A stretch of DNA of 64,000 bases. Source: Novosphingobium colocasiae. Its GTDB lineage: Bacteria > Pseudomonadota > Alphaproteobacteria > Sphingomonadales > Sphingomonadaceae. The DNA is taken from positions 534,900 to 598,899 of the forward strand of contig NZ_BMZA01000001.1 of NCBI RefSeq assembly GCF_014652555.1. Direction: 5' to 3'. The notes under the pieces are model-generated. The model saw only the letters and a program-made list of their open reading frames with translations. It made no database searches and was not told the DNA's origin. A program made the position numbers and the translations under genes. Shown here piece after piece: positions 35,005 through 41,401 of the stretch. The number at the start of each line of letters is the position of its first letter. Position 1 is the stretch's first letter.

Positions 35005-37166
35005 ACGCGCCTGTCGCCGCCCTTTCCCCCCAAGGCGCCGACGGGCCATCCGAACTGCTCGACAGCCGCTTCACCGTGCCCGGCATGCGCTGCGCCGGGT
35101 GCATCGCCAAGGTGGAACGCGGCCTGTCCGCCGTCCCCGGTGTGGCTGCGGCGCGGGTCAATTTCTCGGCGCGGCGGGTGGCGGTCAGTCACGAAGCCGG
35201 GCTGACCGGCGATGCCATCATCGGCGAACTGCGCAAGCTCGGCTTCGAGGCGGAGCGGGCGGCGGACAACCCGCTGGCGCGCGAAGATGCGGAAACCAAG
35301 CGCCTGCTGCGCGCGCTGGCGGTGGCCGGCTTCGGCATGATGAACATCATGCTGCTGTCGGTTTCGGTGTGGTCCGGGGCCGATGCTATTACGCGGGATA
35401 TGTTCCACTACCTCTCGGCGGTGATCGCGATCCCGGTCGTCGCCTATTCGGGGCGGCCGTTCTTCGCCTCGGCGCTGATGGCGCTGCGCTATCGGCGCAC
35501 CAACATGGACGTGCCGATCTCGATCGGCGTGCTGCTGGCTACGGGCATGAGCCTGTACGAAACCGTCCATGGCGGCGCGCACGCCTATTTCGATGGCGCG
35601 GTGATGCTGCTGTTCTTCCTCCTCGCGGGCCGGGTGCTCGATGCGATGATGCGCGACCGGGCGCGATCGGGCATCTCGGCGCTGCTCGGCCGGATGGGCA
35701 AGGGCGCGCACGTCGTCCGCCCGGACGGCTCGACCGAGTGGATGGAGGCCGAAAGGCTGGCCCCCAACATGATCGTGCTGGTCGCCGCCGGCGAAGCGCT
35801 GGCCGCCGATGGCGTCATCGTCGAAGGGCGCACCACGATCGACAATTCGATGCTGACCGGCGAAAGCGAACCGCGCGCGGCGGGGCCGGGCGATACGATC
35901 CATGCCGGCATGGTCAACCTCGGCAATCCGATCCGGCTCAAGGTCACCGCCGCCGCGCGCGACACCGCGCTGGCCGATATCGCCCGGCTGATGGACGAAG
36001 CGGGGCAATCGCGCTCACGCTATGTCCGCATCGCCGATCGCGCTTCGCGGCTTTACGCCCCGGCAGTCCATACGCTGGCGCTGCTCAGCTTCTGCGGCTG
36101 GATGCTGGCCGGGGCGGGCTGGCACCAGGCGCTGACCATCGCGGTATCGGTGCTCATCATCACCTGCCCCTGCGCGCTGGGGCTGGCGGTGCCCGCCGCG
36201 CAAGTGGTGGCCGCCAGCACGCTGATGAAGCGCGGCCTGCTGATCAAGGACGGCTCAGCGCTCGAACGACTGGCCGAAGTGGACGAGGTGCTGCTCGACA
36301 AGACCGGCACGCTGACCCTGGGCGAGCCGCGGCCGACCGATCTCGCCGTGCTCGATCCGCAGGCGCAATCGGTGGCGCTGGCGCTGGCGCAGGCCAGCCG
36401 TCACCCGCTCAGCCGGGGGCTTGCCCGCGCGCTGCGTGAGGCGGGCGTAGAACCGGCCGCCGTCGATGGCGTCGACGAGACCGCCGGGCACGGCATGACC
36501 GGGCAGTGGCAAGGCCGCACGGTGGCGCTGGTGCGCCCGGAGATCGAGACCGGCGGGCTGGCGGTCGATCTGCTGATCGACGGCACCCGCCACCGGCTGG
36601 CCTTTGCCGATGCCTTGCGGCCCGATACCGGGGCGGCGCTGGCCGCGCTGAATGCGCTGGGGCTCCACACCGCGATTGCTTCGGGTGACCGCGCCGAAAC
36701 CGTGGCGCAAGTCGGTCGGGAACTGGGGCTGGAGGCAACCGGGGCGATGCAGCCGGCAGACAAGCTCGCCCTGCTCGAAGCACGGGCCCTGGCCGGGCAC
36801 AAGGTGCTGATGGTCGGCGATGGCCTGAACGACGGGCCGGCGCTGGCCGGTGCCCACGTCAGCCTTGCTCCGGGCGGGGCCAGCGATGTCTCGCAACAGG
36901 CCGCCGATGCGGTGTTCGTCGGCGATCGGCTGATGCCGGTGGCGCTGGCGGTGCGCATGGCGCGCCGGACGATGCAGGTGGTGCGCGAGAATTTCGTGCT
37001 GGCGATCGGCTACAATGTGCTGGCGGTGCCGCTGGCGATATTCGGTTTCGTCACCCCGCTGCTGGCGGCGGTGGCGATGTCCACATCGTCGCTGATCGTC
37101 GTCGCCAACGCGCTGCGGCTGGCAGGCGGGGCCGGGCCGAAAGCGGGGGAGGGCGCACCGGCATGA
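35001..37166 (+). CDS. fixI: Copper-exporting P1B-type ATPase for cbb3 oxidase (FixI/CcoI)
   Basis: 721 residues. A heavy-metal domain with GMRCAGC is near residue 30. Eight membrane helices follow with the transport motif CPCALG (Cys389, Cys391). The actuator has MLTGES, the phosphorylation site is Asp433 in DKTGTLT, and the ATP-binding and hinge motifs are HPLSRG and GDGLNDGPALAG. This type moves copper out of the cytoplasm for insertion in cytochrome oxidase rather than for detoxification, which the context between fixH and ccoS supports. Both neighbours overlap it by four bases. Confidence 0.96.
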   Translation: MNAPVAALSPQGADGPSELLDSRFTVPGMRCAGCIAKVERGLSAVPGVAAARVNFSARRVAVSHEAGLTGDAIIGELRKLGFEAERAADNPLAREDAETKRLLRALAVAGFGMMNIMLLSVSVWSGADAITRDMFHYLSAVIAIPVVAYSGRPFFASALMALRYRRTNMDVPISIGVLLATGMSLYETVHGGAHAYFDGAVMLLFFLLAGRVLDAMMRDRARSGISALLGRMGKGAHVVRPDGSTEWMEAERLAPNMIVLVAAGEALAADGVIVEGRTTIDNSMLTGESEPRAAGPGDTIHAGMVNLGNPIRLKVTAAARDTALADIARLMDEAGQSRSRYVRIADRASRLYAPAVHTLALLSFCGWMLAGAGWHQALTIAVSVLIITCPCALGLAVPAAQVVAASTLMKRGLLIKDGSALERLAEVDEVLLDKTGTLTLGEPRPTDLAVLDPQAQSVALALAQASRHPLSRGLARALREAGVEPAAVDGVDETAGHGMTGQWQGRTVALVRPEIETGGLAVDLLIDGTRHRLAFADALRPDTGAALAALNALGLHTAIASGDRAETVAQVGRELGLEATGAMQPADKLALLEARALAGHKVLMVGDGLNDGPALAGAHVSLAPGGASDVSQQAADAVFVGDRLMPVALAVRMARRTMQVVRENFVLAIGYNVLAVPLAIFGFVTPLLAAVAMSTSSLIVVANALRLAGGAGPKAGEGAPA

Positions 37167-37345
37167 GCATCCTGGGGTTCCTGATTCCGCTGGCGCTGCT
37201 GATGGGCCTTTTCGGCCTCGCGTGCTTTTTCTGGGCGATGAAAGGTGGCCAGTTCGATGATCTGGACGGGGCCGCCAACCGCATCCTGATCGATGACGAG
37301 GATGACGGTCCGGCCAAAGCGGAGCCTGCGCGCGACACACGGTGA
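37163..37345 (+). CDS. ccoS: CcoS, cbb3 oxidase maturation protein
   Basis: 60 residues: one membrane helix (LIPLALLMGLFGLACFFWAM) followed by KGGQFDDLDGAANRILIDD, the conserved CcoS stretch, then a charged tail. It is needed for cofactor insertion in the oxidase. It overlaps fixI by four bases and ends the ccoGHIS group. Confidence 0.95.
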   Translation: MSILGFLIPLALLMGLFGLACFFWAMKGGQFDDLDGAANRILIDDEDDGPAKAEPARDTR

Positions 37346-37361
37346 GGGCCCGCCTCCCGGC

Positions 37362-37375
37362 TTGATCGAACGCAA
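37362..37375 (+). promoter_or_regulatory. FNR/FixK-type box upstream of hemN
   Basis: TTGAT-CGAA-CGCAA fits TTG(A/C)-N6-(T/G)CAA and has the same right half as the ompW boxes. It lies 16 bases after the ccoS stop, and its centre is 42.5 bases before the hemN ATG at 37411. Confidence 0.6.
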
Positions 37376-37410
37376 TGAAAATCGCGCGCGGGAAGGCGAT
37401 CAGGTACGCC

Positions 37411-38724
37411 ATGTGGACGTACCACCCCCAGCTTCTGGCGATCCCGGTGCCGCGCTATACCAGCTACCCGACGGCGGCTGAGTTCAACGCGTCGATCGGC
37501 CCGCGCCACATGGCCCAAGCGCTGGCGGCTGAGCATGGCCTCGTCTCGCTCTATGTCCACATCCCCTTTTGCGAGAAGATCTGCTGGTATTGCGGCTGCA
37601 ACACCAGCGTTGCCAACCGGCGCGAACGGGTGGCGAGCTATCTTGACGGGCTGCATCGGGAGATCGCGCTGGTCGCGGCCGGGCTGGGGGCGGGCGCACG
37701 GGTCGGCCGGATCGCCTTCGGGGGTGGCAGCCCGAACGGCATCTCGCCGGTGGATTTCGTTCGCCTGATGGATGCGCTGACGCTGCACTTCGACCTCGAT
37801 AACCCGGTGCTGTCGATCGAACTCGACCCGCGCACGCTGACTGCGGAATGGGGCGCGGTGATCGCCTCGCTCGGCATCTCGCGCGCCAGCATGGGGGTGC
37901 AGACGTTCGCAGGCCCTTTGCAGCAGGCGATAGGCCGCATCCAGCCGGCCCGGATGATCGAGAACGGCACGGCACTGCTGCGCGCCGCCGGGGTGGCATC
38001 GATCAACTTCGATCTGATGTACGGGTTGCCCGGCCAGACCATGGCCGATCTCGACGATTCGCTGGACCAGACGGTGGCGCTCGGCGCAGACCGGATCGCG
38101 CTGTTCGGCTATGCCCATGTCCCGCACATCATCTCCCGCCAGAAGAAGATCGATGCCGGCGCGCTGCCCGATGCCCGGACCCGCTTCGCCATGGCCGAGC
38201 ATGGCTATCGCCGGCTGCTCGATGAAGGGTACGTGGCGGTCGGTTTCGACCATTTCGCCAAGCCCGGCGATGCGATCGCTCAGGCAGTGACGCGCGGTAC
38301 CCTGCGGCGCAATTTCCAGGGCTTCACCGAGGATACCGCCCCGGCGCTGATCGGCCTTGGCGCGTCGGCCATCAGCGGTTTTGCCGGGCTGCTGGCCCAG
38401 AACGAAAAGAACGCCGGCCGCTACCGCATGCTGCTGTCGCAGGATCGCCTGCCTGCCAATCACGGCATCCTGCGCAGCGAGGACGACCAGCGCCGGGGCC
38501 GGATCATCGAAGCGCTGCTGTGTCAGGGCCGCGCCGCCGTCCCGCAGGACCTGCGCTGCGAGGTCGGGCCGATGCTCGGCGCATTCGAGGATGCCGGGCT
38601 GTGCAGCTTCGACGGCGAGGATCTGGTGATCGCCACCGATGCGCTCCCCTATGCCCGCTCGATCGTCGCGCATTTCGACCCCTACCGCCGCGATTCGGTG
38701 CGCCGGTTCAGTTCGGCGATCTGA
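37411..38724 (+). CDS. hemN: Oxygen-independent coproporphyrinogen III dehydrogenase
   Basis: 437 residues from ATG 37411 (MWTYHPQLL); an ATG at 37375 would overlap the regulatory box. The radical-SAM site is Cys54-x3-Cys58-x2-Cys61 in IPFCEKICWYCGCNT, with the extra Cys63 typical of true HemN. GGGSPN and the C-terminal HemN domain follow. It converts coproporphyrinogen III to protoporphyrinogen IX without oxygen, supplying haem for the cbb3 oxidase in micro-oxic cells. FNR control is supported by the box 42 bases upstream. Confidence 0.96.
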   Translation: MWTYHPQLLAIPVPRYTSYPTAAEFNASIGPRHMAQALAAEHGLVSLYVHIPFCEKICWYCGCNTSVANRRERVASYLDGLHREIALVAAGLGAGARVGRIAFGGGSPNGISPVDFVRLMDALTLHFDLDNPVLSIELDPRTLTAEWGAVIASLGISRASMGVQTFAGPLQQAIGRIQPARMIENGTALLRAAGVASINFDLMYGLPGQTMADLDDSLDQTVALGADRIALFGYAHVPHIISRQKKIDAGALPDARTRFAMAEHGYRRLLDEGYVAVGFDHFAKPGDAIAQAVTRGTLRRNFQGFTEDTAPALIGLGASAISGFAGLLAQNEKNAGRYRMLLSQDRLPANHGILRSEDDQRRGRIIEALLCQGRAAVPQDLRCEVGPMLGAFEDAGLCSFDGEDLVIATDALPYARSIVAHFDPYRRDSVRRFSSAI

Positions 38725-38782
38725 TCCTTCGCCCTTGCCCGAAGACCGCTGCAGGGTCCGGTCCTGCAGTAATGCCCTTGAT

Positions 38783-38873
38783 CGTCATTGCGAACCGCAA
38801 AGTCGGTGAAGCAATCCAGGGCGGAGTAAACGGCTCTGGATCGCCGCGCGACCTGCGGTCGCTCGCGATGACG
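38783..38873. repeat. REP-like repeat (CGTCATTGCGAA type)
   Basis: CGTCATTGCGAACCG at the left and CGCTCGCGATGACG at the right are imperfect inverted ends. GCAATCCAGG and CTCTGGATCGC form the inner pair. This is a repeat type common between genes in Alphaproteobacteria. Confidence 0.7.
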
Positions 38874-38946
38874 AAGCGGAGGGGGCGAGCGTCGGTGCGA
38901 CACGAACGGGACGGGAAGACCTGAAAATTCTCGACAATCGCCGTTC

Positions 38947-38960
38947 TTGATCGCGGTCAA
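38947..38960 (+). promoter_or_regulatory. FNR-type box upstream of candidate small RNA
   Basis: TTGAT-CGCG-GTCAA, one mismatch from consensus, has only one base different from the ccoN box. The nine bases after it (TGCGGCTGA) differ from those after the ccoN box at one position. No protein gene starts within reach on either strand. A class II start would be near 38995. Confidence 0.7.
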
Positions 38961-38994
38961 TGCGGCTGAGGCGGATTGCTGCGAAACCCGTTCT

Positions 38995-39091
38995 TGCCGG
39001 TCTCGCAGCAATCCTTTCCGGAACGCTGCGAACCACTTCTCCCCACTTCAAGGGGGCGGCCGTACCTCGTGATCGGTCGCCCCCCTTTTTT
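38995..39091 (+). ncRNA. Candidate FNR-controlled small RNA
   Basis: The 3' end is firm, at the terminator; the 5' end near 38995 is inferred from the FNR box geometry. The RNA would have a hairpin CGCAGC (39004-39009)/GCTGCG (39025-39030) with an inner TTCCGGAA, a single-stranded pyrimidine linker CCACUUCUCCCCACUUC, and an 11-bp terminator. If transcription starts further upstream, a 12-bp perfect stem (38973-38984 with 39003-39014) can form instead. C-rich linkers of this type bind ribosome-binding sites of target mRNAs. The analogy is FnrS of enterobacteria; no sequence relation is claimed. Confidence 0.55.
39052..39091 (+). terminator. Strong intrinsic terminator of the candidate small RNA
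   Basis: GGGGGCGGCCG (39052-39062) pairs with CGGTCGCCCCC (39074-39084), 11 bp with one G-U, followed after one C by six T (39086-39091). No plus-strand protein gene ends nearby; hemN stops 328 bases upstream. Confidence 0.88.
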
Positions 39092-39122
39092 GCCCGCTGC
39101 ACGCGCGCGGCCGCGAAAGCAG

Positions 39123-39150
39123 AAAAGGCGGCCCGTGGGGACCGCCTTTT
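39123..39150. terminator. Bidirectional terminator, likely for the M23 peptidase gene
   Basis: AAAAGGCGG (39123-39131) pairs with CCGCCTTTT (39142-39150), with inner CCC/GGG pairing possible. It lies 85 bases beyond the minus-strand M23 stop. Confidence 0.7.
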
Positions 39151-39234
39151 CCTTCCTCTCCAAACCTGTAGTCGCCGGGCCCCGTCGTAGACGCGGGGCC
39201 TTCCGGCAGTCGGTGGATTTATCAAATCGAGGTG

Positions 39235-39990
39235 TCAGCCGCCCTTGGCATCGCCGTTTTCAACGGCGGCGAGGCTCGACTGCATGTAGGGGGCCGGGTT
39301 GACGGCGACGCCATCGACGCGGACTTCGTAATGCAGGTGCGGGCCGGTGGAGCGGCCGGTGGTGCCGACATAGCCGATCAGATCGCCCTTGTGGACGGCC
39401 TGACCCTCGGCGACGTTGACGCGCGAAAGGTGGCCGTAGCGGGTCTGCAGGTCCGCGCCGTGTTCGAGCGAGATGAACAGGCCGTAAGAGCTGAACCACG
39501 AAGCGCGGCTGACGACGCCATCGGCCGGCGCGAACACCGGCGTACCGACCGGCGCGGCCAAATCGACGCCCTTGTGCGCGCGCATGCCGCCCAGCACCGG
39601 GTGCACCCGCATGCCATAGCCGCTGGTCAGAACTTCGCCGCGGATCGGCATTACCGAAGGGATCGAAACGCTGGTGGGGAGGCGGCGGGTGCCGATCGTG
39701 TCAGGGGCGGTCTTGCGCGAGGCGATGAAACCGGTGTCTTCGAACTTCTGCCAGGAACTGAAGAGCTGCTTGAACTGTTCGTCCTCTGCACCGGCTACCG
39801 AAGGGTTGGCAGCCTGGGCAGCGCGCAGCGGGACGGCGATATCGACGGCGGCGGCGCTGCTGTTCGCGAGTGCGGGATGCGCCGCTACCAGCATGCCTGC
39901 CACCGCGAGCGACCCGGTCACCGCGCGGAACTTGGCGAAAAACTTCGTTACGACCACTCGCAATACCTTATCGTTCGCCGCTGCACGCAC
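39235..39990 (-). CDS. M23 family metallopeptidase (LytM-type)
   Basis: 251 residues. An N-terminal signal (about residues 17-43: KFFAKFRAVTGSLAVAGMLV with AHPALA as cleavage region) exports it. The LytM domain holds GYGMRVHPVLGGMRAHKGVDLAAP, split over a loop, with the zinc ligands His and Asp, and GPHLHYEVRV with the last two histidines. All four ligands are present, so it should be an active peptidoglycan endopeptidase rather than an EnvC-like activator. The protein begins with a DNA-like basic patch (NDKVLRVVVTKFF) before the signal. It ends the glnE-side minus-strand group but has a 44-base gap to the DUF455 gene. Confidence 0.9.
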   Translation of the reverse strand: MRAAANDKVLRVVVTKFFAKFRAVTGSLAVAGMLVAAHPALANSSAAAVDIAVPLRAAQAANPSVAGAEDEQFKQLFSSWQKFEDTGFIASRKTAPDTIGTRRLPTSVSIPSVMPIRGEVLTSGYGMRVHPVLGGMRAHKGVDLAAPVGTPVFAPADGVVSRASWFSSYGLFISLEHGADLQTRYGHLSRVNVAEGQAVHKGDLIGYVGTTGRSTGPHLHYEVRVDGVAVNPAPYMQSSLAAVENGDAKGG

Positions 39991-40034
39991 ATGCGCGGCG
40001 TTGATTTGTCAGACCCGATCCGGCTGGCCGGAGA

Positions 40035-40919
40035 TCAGGTCCGCAGTGTCTGGAGATGGTCGGAACCCCCCGCCGTCTCACGAGCATGGGTTATGCCGTG
40101 AGTTTTCTCACAGACAACCCCTGCGTAGAAATCGCGCGACAGACCGGCTGCAAGCCGCGCCGAGTCGTTGAACGGAGGCTTAAGCATCCCGCGAAAATGG
40201 CGCGCAACCAAGGATTTCCACAGTTCGGCGGGGTCTTCGCTGGTGCGTTCGACGAGTGCGGTGAAATGTTTTGCGCCGAACCGGACGTGGCGGATTTCGT
40301 CGTCAAGGATTCGTTGGAGGATCGCCGCGCCGCGCTGATCCCCGGCCCCGCGCACCCGCGCCAGCGTGCCCGGCGTGACGTCCAGCCCGCGCGCTTCGAG
40401 CACCATCGGCACCACCGCCAGCCGCGCCAGCACATCGTGGCTGGTTTCCCGCGCGGCGCTCCACAGTCCGGCGTGGGCCGGCAGCGCGCCGTAGAAACTG
40501 CCGAGCCGGCGCAAGTGGCGATCGATCAGCGCGAAGTGAATTGCCTCGTCTGCTGCAACTGCGAGAAAGTCCGAGACGAACTCCCGCGCGCTTTCCGGGG
40601 GCAGGGCGGCCCCGAATCGCCCCGCCATGTCGAGCGCGAGATCGATGGCGACAAATTCGATATGGCCCAGCGCATGCCACAGCGCGATCCGGCCCCGCTC
40701 CGATCCCGCCTTGCCGCGCTTCGGCATCTGCCCCGGAGACAGCAGTTCGGGGCGCGCCGGGCGACCCGGCTCATCGGGCATCGTCGCGCTGAAGCCGAGC
40801 GGGAGGCGCCCCAGCCGCCAGTCGCGCGCGACGTTGCGGGTCACCATCACCTTCGCGCGCGGATCGCGTTGCAGCAGCGCGGCGCGGATCGCCGCCGAAA
40901 CGTCGGCATGGGCAGGCAT
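40035..40919 (-). CDS. DUF455 family ferritin-like protein
   Basis: 294 residues from ATG 40919; the frame continues far upstream only as a shadow of the neighbouring genes. DUF455 features are the helix EFVAIDLALDMAGRF, AVAADEAIHFALIDRHL with the E-x2-H metal pair, and DDEIRHVRFGAKHFTALV with another E-x2-H. Together they make a ferritin-like di-iron four-helix bundle. The enzymatic role of this family is not established; a link to tRNA or redox chemistry has been suggested for relatives. It starts 8 bases after bcp. Confidence 0.88.
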   Translation of the reverse strand: MPAHADVSAAIRAALLQRDPRAKVMVTRNVARDWRLGRLPLGFSATMPDEPGRPARPELLSPGQMPKRGKAGSERGRIALWHALGHIEFVAIDLALDMAGRFGAALPPESAREFVSDFLAVAADEAIHFALIDRHLRRLGSFYGALPAHAGLWSAARETSHDVLARLAVVPMVLEARGLDVTPGTLARVRGAGDQRGAAILQRILDDEIRHVRFGAKHFTALVERTSEDPAELWKSLVARHFRGMLKPPFNDSARLAAGLSRDFYAGVVCEKTHGITHARETAGGSDHLQTLRT

Positions 40920-40927
40920 CGGACGGC

Positions 40928-41401
40928 TCAGAGCGCGGCGGCTGCGGCCAGCACCGCTTCGGCGTGCCCTTTGACCTTCACCTTGTTCCACACTTGCGCG
41001 ATCGTGCCGTCCGGGCCGACCAGATAGGTGGTGCGGACCATGCCCATGTAAGTGCGGCCGTAATTCTGCTTCTCGGTCCAGATCCCCAGCGCATCGGACA
41101 GCCCGCCCTCCTCGCTGTCGCTGGCGAGAGGGACGGTGAGATCGTGCTTGGCGGCGAACTTGGCATGCTTCGCCGGCGGGTCCTTGCTGACGCCCAGCAG
41201 TGCGGTGCCGGCTGCGGCGAACTGGTCCTTGAGCGCCGAGAAATCCTTGTTTTCCGTGGTGCAGCCGGGCGTATCGTCCTTGGGGTAGAAGAACACGGCC
41301 AGCTTTTCGCCCTTGAAATCCGCCAGCGAAACGGTGCCGCCATCCGGGGTTTCGAGGGTGAAGGCGGGGAAAGCGTCGCCGGGGCCGGGAAGGGTGGTCA
41401 T
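40928..41401 (-). CDS. bcp: Thioredoxin-dependent peroxiredoxin, BCP/PrxQ type
   Basis: 157 residues from ATG 41401. The peroxidatic cysteine is Cys47 in YPKDDTPGCTTENKDF. The resolving cysteine that many BCPs have five residues later is replaced (TTENK), and no other cysteine is present, so it works as a one-Cys enzyme. It reduces hydrogen and organic peroxides in the cytosol. The start overlaps the glnE stop, and the DUF455 gene follows by 8 bases, so glnE-bcp-DUF455 is a likely operon. Confidence 0.93.
   Translation of the reverse strand: MTTLPGPGDAFPAFTLETPDGGTVSLADFKGEKLAVFFYPKDDTPGCTTENKDFSALKDQFAAAGTALLGVSKDPPAKHAKFAAKHDLTVPLASDSEEGGLSDALGIWTEKQNYGRTYMGMVRTTYLVGPDGTIAQVWNKVKVKGHAEAVLAAAAAL

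Larger units (their letters stand above)
38725..39234. other. Gene-free stretch: REP-like repeat, FNR box, candidate small RNA, two terminators
   Basis: No coding frame here is credible. From left to right there is a REP-like repeat (38783-38873), an FNR-type box (38947-38960), a set of hairpins ending in a plus-strand terminator at 39091, and a bidirectional terminator (39123-39150) that serves the M23 peptidase gene. Confidence 0.8.
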
